A stretch of 64,000 bases of DNA from Acidobacteriaceae bacterium KBS 146 (GCA_000688615.1 JHVA01000001.1:2356001-2420000), one strand, 5' to 3'. Positions 35,901 through 45,316 are shown, counted from the stretch's first letter. Notes: generated by a model from the letters alone, not told the origin. Numbers and translations: made by a program.

Positions 35901-36738
35901 CAGCATCGAGCTTATCGTTACGGAAGAATTCCCAAGCTGCACCGTGAATGCTGTTAGTACCTGACTTGATGGTGGCGTTGAGGACAGCGCCAGCAGAACG
36001 TCCCAATTCAGCACTGAAATTCGCCGTCTGAACCTTGAACTCTGAGATTGCGTCTACGGGCGGCAGAACGATGAAGTTTGTGCCATTTAGAAAGTCGACG
36101 GCATTTGAGTTATTGTCGATGCCGTCCAACAGGTAATTATTTTGCGCCGGCCGAAGACCGTTGGCAGAAAAGGCTCCAGAAGCCGCATTACCCCGAGTAT
36201 CTGCCTGGGGTGTCTGTGTGCCGGCTCCTAGTTGAGCGAGGAAGGTAAAGTTGCGCCCATTGAGGGGGAGAGTGACTACAGTCCTTTCCGTCATTACCTG
36301 CCCGACGGATGCTTCCTCAGTTTGCAGCTGTGGCGGGGCAGTATTCACCTCAACGATTTCATTCGAAGCACCTGGCTTGAGCTGAATGTTGACCGCGAGA
36401 CGTTGCGCGAGGTTGACTGTCAGGTTCTGCTGGGTAGTCTTGGAAAAACCCGCAGCGGTGACGGTCAAGGAATAGTGCCCGATTCTAACGGGCGAGAAAG
36501 TAAATTCGCCGCTGCTGCTTGATTTGACCTCAAGGGTTATTCCCTGATCTGTATTGAGAAGCGTGACCAGAGCATCAGGCACGACTGCGCCAGAAGTGTC
36601 TTGAACAGTCCCAGTAATCGACCCTTGATCGACCTGCCCGTACACGCTCAATGTCGCGGTCAGAAGAAAGAACAGACATATGAGAGCCTCGTAGGTAAGC
36701 TTCCTGAACAGCCTGATGCCATTGCAATCACAAGCCAT
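32953..36738 (-). CDS. TonB-dependent receptor, Oar-like (very large)
   Basis: A 1261-residue outer-membrane receptor. The signal segment YEALICLFFLLTATLSVYGQ is followed by the carboxypeptidase-regulatory domain (GSITGTVQDTSGAVVPDALV), the plug with LPLNGRNFTFLAQLG and SGTNSIHGAAWEFFRND, and a long barrel ending in IQFALKLLF. The ATG at 36738 has a GGGAGGG Shine-Dalgarno seven bases upstream; a longer reading from 36879 would include a lysine/glutamate-rich stretch encoded by a polypurine tract and is probably wrong. It is the first gene of the leftward arm (receptor, TPR, ASPIC/UnbV), with a terminator hairpin just after it. Substrate unknown. Confidence 0.93.
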   Translation of the reverse strand: MACDCNGIRLFRKLTYEALICLFFLLTATLSVYGQVDQGSITGTVQDTSGAVVPDALVTLLNTDQGITLEVKSSSSGEFTFSPVRIGHYSLTVTAAGFSKTTQQNLTVNLAQRLAVNIQLKPGASNEIVEVNTAPPQLQTEEASVGQVMTERTVVTLPLNGRNFTFLAQLGAGTQTPQADTRGNAASGAFSANGLRPAQNNYLLDGIDNNSNAVDFLNGTNFIVLPPVDAISEFKVQTANFSAELGRSAGAVLNATIKSGTNSIHGAAWEFFRNDKLDAADWFEANAGIKKGRLRLNQFGGAIGGPIIKDKIFFFGDYEGLRRVQGTVLTGSVPTAAEVASGFTNLSDLITANSQTDNLGRTVPLGTVLDPATTRLVTAGQVDPVSGIAATSTGYVRDPFGCSASTSRISTGVCPNLNHIPASRLDPVALKLMSLYPAPTSGALSGNYTTSPSLYERRNAFDVRADVNPLKSDQVFFRFSYVDDPQFIPGIFGGVADGGGFQQGDQSAKSNQSVLGYTHVFTPATINVLHVGFNHLHTTRFGPVGNQSGIPEQYGIQGIPQAPENGGLPSIAIGGLATLGSNAFLPSDEISQTLQITDDFTKVWKTHNFKAGIESQHVKFSTLQPAYSRGNFDYDGRYSDVPEKNNGGTGRAQFLLLPQPTSVPNGVSYSGGADSVNASNINKTYDAREYLAVYFQDDWKISPKVTLNLGLRWDYFSPIRETNGGQANFVQSGPPNGGPTYLIPATGKNNRSLSTSFTTLLAKDGIALQFTDRYGQGLVQTQKNNFAPRVGLAFQVNPKLVVRGGFGFFYNSFENQGYGPNIGENYPFVYNFTYSPLTSGNTTGLQTVSPISFNTPWAGCATAGPGSTATISSGLSCIQFSPTAVNAEGLGLQGLQFNYVTPRTLSVNATVQYSITPALSAQVAYVFTQAKNLQVGVGNNNVTAILPSGTKTTNVTNPGAGGTIPFPDFASNGSFQSTVGLSDYNGLQTKLEQQFSNGLSFLVAYTYSKTLSDAGDLLNGGSVSGFRAPAVPGLGPMFDWGLANFDIRHVLHVSGGYDLPFGKNRRFLANSGKIADAVIGGWSANWIVTLQGGQPITLTCPTATTAGTNCRDVRVAGQDQKLGMKNVLTGPNKGLYWFGNPAAFQQPCPLGVAPTPGCIPYTGSAVLGFAGPTTTGPGFRRWDFSAFKAFRMSDRFTLQFRSEFFNILNHPNFNAPNFGGNGVVAISNSGNFTSSNFGRVGSTRDAPYDPRQIQFALKLLF

Positions 36739-37048
36739 CCCAATACCCTCCCGTTTTTCCCTGCCTTTTTCTTTTTTCTTTTCTTCTTCTTTTTTTTCTA
36801 AATCCAAGGGCCTTCCAGAATGAGGAAAACCGGAAGTTGAAACCGTGTGGAACCGGTTACTTTTCGCGATGCGGATCATAGTTTGACTTTTGAAGATGTG
36901 TCAACCAAAAGTTTGAGAAGAATATCATTCGTCTTATGGACGAACGTCCGCACGATCACACAACGATCCGCTGCCCCGAACGATCTCAATTTGCCGCGAT
37001 GCTATCCTGCGGGCACCCTTTTTTATATCGATCGATCTAAAAAAACCC
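36739..37048. other. Divergent control region between the two arms of the ASPIC/TPR locus
   Basis: 310 bp between the divergent receptor and the ASPIC-redoxin-TPR fusion gene. It holds a 36-bp pyrimidine-only tract (36764-36799) and an AACCGGTT palindrome (36851-36858) that recalls the centre of LacI-family operators, without extended symmetry. No ORF is convincing here. It must contain promoters for both arms. Confidence 0.5.
36764..36799. repeat. 36-nt homopyrimidine/homopurine tract
   Basis: An unbroken run of C and T on the plus strand (purines on the minus strand), 26 bp upstream of the receptor's chosen start codon and so in its 5' leader. Such tracts can alter DNA structure, act as A-rich translation enhancers, or vary in length. 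Confidence 0.75.
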
Positions 37049-40000
37049 ATGGCGCTTTCCGAAGATTTAAGGCAGTCGCTTTCACGACGAACACTCTTGA
37101 AACATGTAGGGTTGGCGCCCATGCTACTCCGTCCGGCACCCTTCTCTGGATTCTCGTTTTTCGTCGGTTCCTCCGACCCGCTCCTGAATCAGCATTCAGC
37201 TTTTCCTTTTGCCGATGTTCGCCTGACGCCGCACTATCCCGCCAGGTCCCCTTTGGCAGATGTTCTTCGCCTGGTTACTCCGGGGTCTGACGAATACGTC
37301 ACCGAGAAGTATGCCGCTGAGATCGAGTCAAGCCTGGAGCAATGGAGCCAGGCGCTTAAAACATCGGCTCACGATCTTTCGACCTTGGTGAAATTGCTCT
37401 CTCCCTCTATAGAGGCCTCCTCGCTTGTACCAGTCAAGGAGTCCACACTGCGTTCCGGATACGGGATCGACATTGCGAAAAGAACCTTCGACCCCGGCGT
37501 TGTGCCGGGCCGCGAGCGATTTCTTAGGGCAATCCGCGCCTGGATGGGGAACATCTCCCGGATCGAGATCGCGGAATTCGAAATTTATGAAATCGAACAG
37601 GTCGCCAGCAACCCCCTGACAGTGAGTCTGCAAGTCCGATATGACATCGTTGCCAGCCAAAACGACAACAGGCGAGAGGAACGGGTTGGATCCTGGCGAA
37701 TCCTGTGGACTCGCAATGAATCCCAGGCGTGGGAAGCAAGGAGGTGGGAGGCGAGTCAAGAAACACTCAGCGTTGTTCGGAGTCCTGTCTTTGTTGATGT
37801 GACATCTCAGGCTTTGAATGGGGTGGAATCATACACAGCCCAACTACTTCGCGGTGTCGATGAATGGCGTACCATCCTGGATGGAGCCTGCGGCATTGAT
37901 ATCTATGGCAACAACGGTGTGGCGGCGGGTGACTTCGACAACGATGGGTACGACGATTTCTACGTGTGTCAGCCAGCCGGATTGCCAAACCGGCTCTACC
38001 GTAACCGCGGCGACGGCACATTCGAAGATGTGACAGATAAAGCGGGCGTCGGTGTACTTGATAGTACTGCATGTGCCTTATTTGCCGACTTCGAGAACAA
38101 AGGACTCCAGGACCTTCTTATTGTCTGCGGCAGCGGTCCTCTGCTCTTCCTAAATCAAGGAAACGGCACATTTTTTGTCAAGCGCGATGCCTTCAAATTT
38201 GCCCGACCTCCGCAAGGAACATTTACACATGCAGCTGTAGCTGACTATGACGGCGATGGTCGCCTCGATATCTACTTCTGCACCTACATGTACTATCTGG
38301 GCCTCGATCAGTATCACTATCCGATCCCCTATTTCGACGCCCGCAACGGTCCGCCGAACTGTCTCCTCCACAATGAAGGAAACGCGGTTTTTGTGGAGAA
38401 GACTGAAGAAGCGGGGCTGGACAAAGACAATGATCGCTATAGCTTCGCCTGCGCCTGGGGTGACTCCAACGGTAACGGTCTTCCCGATCTCTGCATAGCA
38501 AACGACTTCGGTAGTTCCCAACTTTATCGCAACAACGGCGATGGAAGTTTCCGCGTTGCATCGGGCGAGTCCCACATCGAGGATGTAGGGGCCGGAATGA
38601 GCGCGTGTTGGTCCGACTTCGATAACGATGGACACCAGGATGTTTACATCACCAGCATGTGGGAGGCTGCCGGCCAGAGAGTCTCTGAGCAGGAGCGATT
38701 TCACACGGAGGCTCCTGCTAATGTTCGCACGCTCTATCAAAGACATGCTCGAGGCAATGCGTTGTATCGCAACCAGGGAGATGGGAAGTTTGTAAACCGT
38801 GCGGGACAAACCGGCGTCGCGATGGGGCGATGGTCGTGGTCTGCAGACTTCTGGGATTTTGATCACGACGGCTACTCTGACCTTTATGTCACTAACGGTT
38901 ACATCTCAGCGCCGGATCGGAACGATCTTGCGAGCTTTTTCTGGAGGCAGGTCGTAGCGAAATCGCCCGACGATGCTACGCCATCACTAGCGTACGAGCA
39001 CGGATGGAACGCAATCAACGAATTGATTCGCTCGGATGGCTCCTGGAACGCCTATGAGCGGAATGTCATGTTTGCAAACAACCGCGATGGTACGTTTTCT
39101 GAGGTCTCCGGCGCGGTGGGGCTGGACTTTCTTGAGGATAGCCGATCCTTTGCCCTTGCAGATATCGACAATGATGGACGGTTGGAGGTCATTCTCAAAA
39201 ACCGGAATGCCCCACAACTGCGAATTTTGCACAATGGGATGAAGGACCTGGGCGATTCGATCTCATTCCGCTTGCGAGGGCACGAGAGCAATCGCGACGC
39301 CATCGGCGCTGCAATCACAGTCGAAACAGGAAACCTGCGCCAAACAAAATATCTTCAGGCTGGATCTGGTTTTTTGTCTCAGCATTCCAAGGATCTGTTC
39401 TTTGGAGTGGGCAAGCCAGATGGAATGATTCGGGCCAGCATCCGCTGGCCAAGCGGGCTATCGCAGCAATTTGAAAATCTCCCGGCAAACCACCGTATCC
39501 AGCTCGAAGAAGGTTCACCTTCATTCAAGGGCACCCCCTTCGCCGCAACGCCGTTAGCTTATGCAAAAGCGGGATCCGCGCCTGTATTGGCACCCTTCTG
39601 GTCAGGAGGGGAGACCTGGCTTATCGAACCTCTGAGAGCGCCGGAGTTCTCTCTGCCCGATCGTGACGGCAACTTGCACGAACTCAGCCGATTACGAGGT
39701 ACCTTCGTCTTGCTTCATCTCTGGGCAACAACCTCACCGCTTTGCCGCAATCAACTTAAACTTCTCCATCAGCACCACCCGACATTCAATGCAAACCACC
39801 TGGAAGTTCTAGCCGTCAACGTGGACGTCACAACCGATGTCCCGGCCGCACGCTCGTTGGTCGTGCAGGAGCAACTTTTATTCCCAGTCCTTTTTGCGAC
39901 GGACGATGTCGCAGGCATCTACAACATCATCTACCGCTACCTTTTCGATCGCCGCAGGGATCTTCCTGTTCCGACATCCTTCTTGCTGGATAGAGATGGC

Positions 40001-40885
40001 ATGATCGTCAAGATTTATCAGGGATCGATCGAACCCAAGCGTCTGATCGATGATGTGAAATCAATCCCAACGACGACAGCCAATCGCGTAAAAAAGGCAT
40101 TGCCGTTCGATGGGACGCTCTACCACGGCGCGTTCCAGCGCAATGACTTCACGTATGGTGTGGCACTCTTCCAGCACGGTTATCTCGATCAAGCGGCAGA
40201 GTCGTTTCAGCAAGTCATTGCCACCAAACCTGATGATCCCGAAGGGTATTACAACCTTGGCACTCTGAATCTGCGGAGAAACAACCTTCAACAGGCGAGA
40301 CGCTACCTCGAACAGACCGTCAAGCTGCGTCCAGACTATCCCGAGGCCTGGAATAACCTTGGCATGATAGCCGCACAGGAGGGCCATCCAGAAGAGGCCA
40401 TCAAGAACTTTCAGCAGTCGTTACTGCTCCGGCCGACCTATGCCATTGCATTACTCAACGTGGGGAACGTTTACCGACGGCAAGGATCTTTGGAAAGGGC
40501 TGGTGAGTCCTTGAGTCGTGCACTCGAAATTCAACCGGACGATCCTGAGATTCACTACAGCCTCGGAATGCTCTTTGCGCAGCAAAATCAGTTGCAGCGC
40601 GCCTCAGCTTACTTGCAAAAAGCAATCGAACTACGCCCAACGTATCCCGAAGCCATCAATAACCTTGGCATAATTTTCGTCCAGATGCGGGATTATGTAA
40701 AAGCTGAAGAACAATTTGAGACCTGCATTCGCCTTATCCCGGACTTCGACCAGTCCTATCTCAACCTGGCTCGCCTCTATGCAATGCGAAACGAAAGAGA
40801 AAAGGCCCGGGATGTATTGCAGAAGCTTCTTCGCCTACAGCCTCAAAACGCAGGCGCCGGGCAAATGCTCGAAATGCTACACTGA
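37049..40885 (+). CDS. ASPIC/UnbV - thioredoxin-like - TPR fusion protein
   Basis: A 1278-residue multi-domain protein. The N-terminus SRRTLLKHVGLAPMLL looks like a twin-arginine signal. Residues about 50-280 are unassigned. About 285-710 are FG-GAP/VCBS repeats with Ca2+-type loops (GDFDNDGYDDFYV, SDFDNDGHQDVYI). About 735-820 are ASPIC/UnbV (LRGHESNRDAIGAAI, FFGVGKPDGMIRASIRWPSG). About 865-1010 are a redoxin domain (APEFSLPDRDGNLHEL) in which the active site reads S896-P-L-C899 instead of CxxC. About 1030-1278 are TPRs (YYNLGTLNLRRNNLQQARRY). It heads the rightward arm. The fusion suggests that ASPIC/UnbV and TPR proteins encoded nearby also work together. No Shine-Dalgarno is clear at the start. 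Confidence 0.88.
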   Translation: MALSEDLRQSLSRRTLLKHVGLAPMLLRPAPFSGFSFFVGSSDPLLNQHSAFPFADVRLTPHYPARSPLADVLRLVTPGSDEYVTEKYAAEIESSLEQWSQALKTSAHDLSTLVKLLSPSIEASSLVPVKESTLRSGYGIDIAKRTFDPGVVPGRERFLRAIRAWMGNISRIEIAEFEIYEIEQVASNPLTVSLQVRYDIVASQNDNRREERVGSWRILWTRNESQAWEARRWEASQETLSVVRSPVFVDVTSQALNGVESYTAQLLRGVDEWRTILDGACGIDIYGNNGVAAGDFDNDGYDDFYVCQPAGLPNRLYRNRGDGTFEDVTDKAGVGVLDSTACALFADFENKGLQDLLIVCGSGPLLFLNQGNGTFFVKRDAFKFARPPQGTFTHAAVADYDGDGRLDIYFCTYMYYLGLDQYHYPIPYFDARNGPPNCLLHNEGNAVFVEKTEEAGLDKDNDRYSFACAWGDSNGNGLPDLCIANDFGSSQLYRNNGDGSFRVASGESHIEDVGAGMSACWSDFDNDGHQDVYITSMWEAAGQRVSEQERFHTEAPANVRTLYQRHARGNALYRNQGDGKFVNRAGQTGVAMGRWSWSADFWDFDHDGYSDLYVTNGYISAPDRNDLASFFWRQVVAKSPDDATPSLAYEHGWNAINELIRSDGSWNAYERNVMFANNRDGTFSEVSGAVGLDFLEDSRSFALADIDNDGRLEVILKNRNAPQLRILHNGMKDLGDSISFRLRGHESNRDAIGAAITVETGNLRQTKYLQAGSGFLSQHSKDLFFGVGKPDGMIRASIRWPSGLSQQFENLPANHRIQLEEGSPSFKGTPFAATPLAYAKAGSAPVLAPFWSGGETWLIEPLRAPEFSLPDRDGNLHELSRLRGTFVLLHLWATTSPLCRNQLKLLHQHHPTFNANHLEVLAVNVDVTTDVPAARSLVVQEQLLFPVLFATDDVAGIYNIIYRYLFDRRRDLPVPTSFLLDRDGMIVKIYQGSIEPKRLIDDVKSIPTTTANRVKKALPFDGTLYHGAFQRNDFTYGVALFQHGYLDQAAESFQQVIATKPDDPEGYYNLGTLNLRRNNLQQARRYLEQTVKLRPDYPEAWNNLGMIAAQEGHPEEAIKNFQQSLLLRPTYAIALLNVGNVYRRQGSLERAGESLSRALEIQPDDPEIHYSLGMLFAQQNQLQRASAYLQKAIELRPTYPEAINNLGIIFVQMRDYVKAEEQFETCIRLIPDFDQSYLNLARLYAMRNEREKARDVLQKLLRLQPQNAGAGQMLEMLH

Positions 40886-40917
40886 CGCCGCCAATCGGCG
40901 TCTGGAGCATTGGAGAG

Positions 40918-43446
40918 ATGAGTGCACGCGCCTCATTTACACATGGGACCGGAATCTGCCCTGCGCGTACCAGTCCCGATATTCTCATCCTCATTCTCAT
41001 TCTGTTTGCTTGCCGCATGGGCTGCGCGCTCCAGCGGCAAACATCAAACTCGTCTGCAAACCTTCAATCGGTAGAAGCTCTGGTTCAACAGGGCCATTTA
41101 GAAGAAGCCAAGACCGAACTGCTTGCAGAACTTGAGCGTAGCCCTTCCAGTGTGAGCGGTTACAACCTGCTTGGGATTATCGAGAGCGAGGAACGGGACT
41201 ATGCGAAAGCCATCGACACATTCCGAAAGGCTTTGCAGTTAGATCCTAACTCCACCAAAACTCACAACAACCTGGGAAACGTCTATCTCGCCCAAAAGCA
41301 ATTAGGCAAGGCGGAAGAGGAATTCCTCACCGCTTTGCATCTTGATCCAACAAATCGTGACGGGAACTACAACCTGGGTTTACTCAAGATGGCCAGTGGA
41401 TCGTCTGCAGAAGCAATCTGGTATTTCGAACGCATACATCCAAAAGATACCGCGACACGCTTCAACCTGATTCGCGCTTACCTAGAGAGCAACCGCACCT
41501 CCGAGGCACTGCGTATGGCGACAGAGCTCTCCGCAGAAGATGACCAGAATGTCCAAATGCATCTTTCTCTTGGAGTATTGCTTGCGTCCGAGAAGCAGTA
41601 CAAGCGTGCTTTGCAGGAGTTGGAAAAGGCCGATGAATTGCGCCCTGGAACTTTCCAGATTCTCTACAACCTCGGACAAACCTTCTTTCTGAACAACAAT
41701 TATTCCGAGGCGGAGCTCCGATTAAATTACGCCCTCAAACTGAAGCCTGAGTCTTCCGAAGTTCTCCGTCTGCTCGCACAGGTGTACAAATCTGAATCTC
41801 GACCTTTGGACGCCCTTGATCTGCTGGTTCGTGCGCATAAAATAACGCCCGATAATCCGGACATCATGTTCCTTATGGCTCAAATTAGCATTTCGCAGAA
41901 ATATTTCGAGGATGCAATTCCGTTGCTGGAAAAGAGTCTTCAAATTGCTCCGCAGCGATCCGATATCCGTGCGGCGCTGGGCGAAAGCTACTACAAGTCC
42001 GAAAAGGTCGATAAGGCTATCGCAGAGTTCAAGAGGTTGATCGAGACAACCCCTTCAGCGCGGGCATATGCCTTCATGGGGCTTTCGCATACCGTTCTCG
42101 GACGCTTCGATGAGGCAAAACAGGATTTTCAGAATGGACTCAAATTGGAGCCCCATAACAATTTCTGTTTATTCCAACTGGGGTATATCGCCAAGCTTCA
42201 GGGTCATTCTGCCGTCGCGGATGACATATTTCAGAGAGTGCTTCGCTCAGACCCACATTTTCCCGATGCGCTGTTGGAGCTGGCTAACCTTCGAATCGAA
42301 CGCCAGAGATTTGTTGAAGCCGAGCACCTGTTGAGGAGATATGTTCAGGTCAGCTCGAATCCAGCGACAGGGTATTACAAGCTCGCAATGGTGGAGAGAC
42401 GATTGCATGAGATGTCCTCCGCCGACGAGGACATCTCGCGATTTCAGACTCTTTCGAAAGGCGTCTCAATCAGCTCTTATCCATATGAGCACCTCTTTGA
42501 CTATATTGACCGCCGCTCAAAGCTAGATTCCCGCGCCAAAAACGAGCAGGACCTCTCTGAGCTCGAAGAGCAGATGAGAAAGCACCCGGATCAACCGGAG
42601 GTTCTCTATCCTCTGGCTGAGGTCTATTTGAAGTCCGGAAAGATCGATGAGGCAAAAATTACGATCGCAGCGCTCGACAAGGTAGAAGCAGGCAATCCAA
42701 GAACGTTGGCTGCCGCTGGCGTATTGCTGGCTCGTTACCATCTGTACGACGACGCCATCCAGCACTTTCAGACGGCGCTACAGATAAGTCCAGGCTCGAA
42801 CGAATTGAGTTTCGATCTTGCCAATGCCTACTTCCGCAAGGGTCGTTACTCCGAAGCGCTCGATACTGCCTTGATGGTCAAGGCAGAAGAACGACAAGAC
42901 GACGCCTACCTCGCATTGCTCGGGAACATCTACGCGCATCTGGGCGATACCAACCGCGCCATAGATATCTATAAAAGCGCAATCAAGCGCAACCCAGAGA
43001 ACGATCAATACTATCTCTCACTTTCACTGCTCCAATTTCGCGATCTCCACGTTACAGACGCCAAAGAAACACTTTTGAGGGGTGAGGCTCGCGTCCCTGG
43101 CTCAGGAAAGATCTGTTGGGGAATGGGACTTGCTGCAGTGATGGAAGGAAATACTGCAGAAGCTGCCAGACAATTCGAACGCGCAGTGGACCTGCTGCCA
43201 GAATGGCCCGGGAGCTATTCGACGCTGGGTGCCTTTTACTTTCAAACGGGTCAAATTGCAAAGGCTAGAGAGGTTCTGGACCGCTTTAAGAGCAGCAACG
43301 TGAGTGGTGACCTCGACGTGAATCGGATCGAACAGATTTTGGCGCAGGCCCCGATGACGACCCAGACTGGAAATGCAGCCCTGCCGATAGCCAGCAGGAA
43401 ACAACTACTTCAAATGGCCCTATTTTTGGCAGACAAAACCTTATAG
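40918..43446 (+). CDS. Exported TPR protein 2 (long)
   Basis: An 842-residue tetratricopeptide protein. After a short N-terminus there is a hydrophobic segment (DILILILILFACRMGC) that could be a lipoprotein-like or signal-anchor sequence. The rest is almost all TPR units (for example AIDTFRKALQLDPNSTKTHN, EEEFLTALHLDPTNRDGNYN, FQTALQISPGSNELSFDLAN). It starts 32 bp after the fusion gene with GGAGAG before the ATG and ends 83 bp before another ASPIC/UnbV gene, so the three probably form one transcript. A scaffold role for partner binding is inferred from the repeat type. Confidence 0.87.
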   Translation: MSARASFTHGTGICPARTSPDILILILILFACRMGCALQRQTSNSSANLQSVEALVQQGHLEEAKTELLAELERSPSSVSGYNLLGIIESEERDYAKAIDTFRKALQLDPNSTKTHNNLGNVYLAQKQLGKAEEEFLTALHLDPTNRDGNYNLGLLKMASGSSAEAIWYFERIHPKDTATRFNLIRAYLESNRTSEALRMATELSAEDDQNVQMHLSLGVLLASEKQYKRALQELEKADELRPGTFQILYNLGQTFFLNNNYSEAELRLNYALKLKPESSEVLRLLAQVYKSESRPLDALDLLVRAHKITPDNPDIMFLMAQISISQKYFEDAIPLLEKSLQIAPQRSDIRAALGESYYKSEKVDKAIAEFKRLIETTPSARAYAFMGLSHTVLGRFDEAKQDFQNGLKLEPHNNFCLFQLGYIAKLQGHSAVADDIFQRVLRSDPHFPDALLELANLRIERQRFVEAEHLLRRYVQVSSNPATGYYKLAMVERRLHEMSSADEDISRFQTLSKGVSISSYPYEHLFDYIDRRSKLDSRAKNEQDLSELEEQMRKHPDQPEVLYPLAEVYLKSGKIDEAKITIAALDKVEAGNPRTLAAAGVLLARYHLYDDAIQHFQTALQISPGSNELSFDLANAYFRKGRYSEALDTALMVKAEERQDDAYLALLGNIYAHLGDTNRAIDIYKSAIKRNPENDQYYLSLSLLQFRDLHVTDAKETLLRGEARVPGSGKICWGMGLAAVMEGNTAEAARQFERAVDLLPEWPGSYSTLGAFYFQTGQIAKAREVLDRFKSSNVSGDLDVNRIEQILAQAPMTTQTGNAALPIASRKQLLQMALFLADKTL

Positions 43447-43529
43447 GAACCTAGCATTGCCACCCCTTTCGTAAACCTAACTTCCAGACGGCAACGAACG
43501 AAGGTCGGTAGCTATAATCATTGCCACCT

Positions 43530-45311
43530 ATGATCTTCCCGCGGCGCTACTTCCTTGGATCCTCCCTCTTGATGCTTGGAGGGGGGCTGACAGATGCACT
43601 TGCGACTCCGCTGTGGAAGTGGAAAGATTCGCTCCTCGTGGAGAGTACAACGGCGAATCAGGCACCCTCCCAGGTTCAGTTCGTTGACGTGGCACAGCAG
43701 GCAGGACTGACCATTCCAAATGTATGGGGCGGGGTCGATCGTAAGCGATCCATCATTGAGACGAAGGGAAGCGGGTTGGCGTTCTTCGATTACGATAACG
43801 ACGGATGGCTGGACATCTACCTTACGAACGGAAGCCGGCTCGATGCTGATTGGCCGAATGGAAAAGCGCCGACTTCACATCTGTACAAAAATAACCGTGA
43901 TGGCACGTTTACGGATGTCACAGAAAAGTCCGGCCTGGGGCTGACCGGATGGCAGACCGGCGTCTGCGTGGGCGATTACGACAACGATGGATGGGACGAT
44001 CTTTTCTGTTGCTTCCTGGGACATAACCGCCTCTTTCATAACAATGGAGACGGCACGTTTACCGATGTTACTCATAAGGCCGGCCTGCGTCAGGAGCGAG
44101 GCCGTTGGGGCGCGGGCTGCACGTTCCTCGATTATGACCGGGACGGGCATCTCGATCTCTTCGTGTGCAATTACATCAAGCTGGATCCAGAAAAAATTCC
44201 CGCCGCGAGCGAGACGCACTACTGCCAGTGGAAAGGCGTTCCCATTATGTGCGGTCCTCGGGGCCTTCCCGGGGACACGAATATTCTCTATCGCAACAAC
44301 GGAGACGGTACGTTCACCGATGTCTCGGAGAAGTCCGGCATTCTGAAGCCTGGCCCGCGGTATTCCATCACCGCCGTCTCTTATGATTTCGACAATGACG
44401 GATGGCCGGACATTTATATCGCGGTGGATTCCGAACCGAGCATTCTGTTCAAGAACAACCATGACGGAACTTTTACCGATGTTGCCGTCATGGCTGGTTG
44501 CGCCTACAACAGCGATGGCCACGAGCAGGCAGGAATGGGTGTCGCGGTGGCGGATTACGACTGCGATGGATGGTTCGATATCTTCAAGACAAACTTCGTC
44601 GATGACACCTGCAATCTTTACCACAATAACGGCGACGGAACCTTCAGTGATCTAACTTTCCCGTCGGGCGTAGGCGCTAACAATCGTTATGTTGCATGGG
44701 GCTGCGGCTTCGTTGACTACAACAACGATGGATGGACGGATATCCTTCAGGTCAATGGACACGTCTATCCCGAGGTTGACCGCTATAACTTCGGTGAGAC
44801 CTTCAAGAATCCACGTCTGGTATACAAAAACCTGGGAAATGGCACCTTCAAGGATGTTTCATCGCAGATGGGCCCCGGTATCGGCGAACGTTTTTCCAGC
44901 CGTGGCGCCGCTTTTGGAGACTACAAAAATGACGGTACTATGTCCGCGCTCATATTGAACTTAAACGACCTTCCGTCGCTTCTTCGCAACGATGGAGGCA
45001 ACAAACTAAACTGGATCAAGATCAAGCTGGTGGGGACGAAGTGCAATCGCACCGCTATTGGAGCGAGAGTACGAGTCATTACAGGTAAACATGCCCAAAT
45101 GGATGAGGTCCATAGTGGCACAAGTGTGATGTCGCAAAGCGACCTGCGACTCCACTTCGGGCTGGGAAAGGTCGAGACCGTAGATTTGATCGAAGTCAAG
45201 TGGCCGACGACACAGAAAATCGAGCGATTCGCACAGATCAAAGCAAATCAGATCCTCACTATTCGCGAAGGCGACGGTATCGTCGCAACATTCAAGCCGC
45301 AAACAGCGTAG
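43530..45311 (+). CDS. ASPIC/UnbV (CRTAC1-type) FG-GAP repeat protein 2
   Basis: A 593-residue exported protein. The N-terminus PRRYFLGSSLLMLGGGLTDA is a possible twin-arginine signal. The body is FG-GAP/VCBS repeats with strong Ca2+-loop signatures (FFDYDNDGWLDIYL, GDYDNDGWDDLFC, YDFDNDGWPDIYI, VDYNNDGWTDILQ), and residues about 505-585 are the ASPIC/UnbV domain (CNRTAIGARVRVIT, LHFGLGKVETVDLIEVKWP). It is the last gene of the rightward arm. A TTG at 43521 would add three residues. It converges with a TPR gene, with only five bases between the stops. Confidence 0.9.
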   Translation: MIFPRRYFLGSSLLMLGGGLTDALATPLWKWKDSLLVESTTANQAPSQVQFVDVAQQAGLTIPNVWGGVDRKRSIIETKGSGLAFFDYDNDGWLDIYLTNGSRLDADWPNGKAPTSHLYKNNRDGTFTDVTEKSGLGLTGWQTGVCVGDYDNDGWDDLFCCFLGHNRLFHNNGDGTFTDVTHKAGLRQERGRWGAGCTFLDYDRDGHLDLFVCNYIKLDPEKIPAASETHYCQWKGVPIMCGPRGLPGDTNILYRNNGDGTFTDVSEKSGILKPGPRYSITAVSYDFDNDGWPDIYIAVDSEPSILFKNNHDGTFTDVAVMAGCAYNSDGHEQAGMGVAVADYDCDGWFDIFKTNFVDDTCNLYHNNGDGTFSDLTFPSGVGANNRYVAWGCGFVDYNNDGWTDILQVNGHVYPEVDRYNFGETFKNPRLVYKNLGNGTFKDVSSQMGPGIGERFSSRGAAFGDYKNDGTMSALILNLNDLPSLLRNDGGNKLNWIKIKLVGTKCNRTAIGARVRVITGKHAQMDEVHSGTSVMSQSDLRLHFGLGKVETVDLIEVKWPTTQKIERFAQIKANQILTIREGDGIVATFKPQTA

Positions 45312-45316
45312 AGGAT

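Noticed and set aside
36851..36858. AACCGGTT palindrome as a LacI-family operator
   Set aside because: Symmetry does not extend beyond eight bases, no LacI-type gene is nearby and the site does not recur before the other receptors.
36739..36879. N-terminal extension of the TonB receptor (47 residues)
   Set aside because: It would translate the polypurine tract into a Lys/Glu run ahead of the signal peptide, and the GGGAGGG Shine-Dalgarno before 36738 would be inside the coding region.
43875..44624. A 249-codon minus-strand frame and several short plus-strand frames
   Set aside because: They mirror the repeated Asp/Asn/Gly-rich FG-GAP loops of the ASPIC/UnbV gene; the repeat codons give open complementary frames.
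37900..45000. Recurrent short DNA repeats resembling a repeat array
   Set aside because: They are codons for repeated Ca2+ loops (GDG-TF-DV and DYDNDG) in FG-GAP proteins, irregular in spacing and in frame, not CRISPR or mobile repeats.
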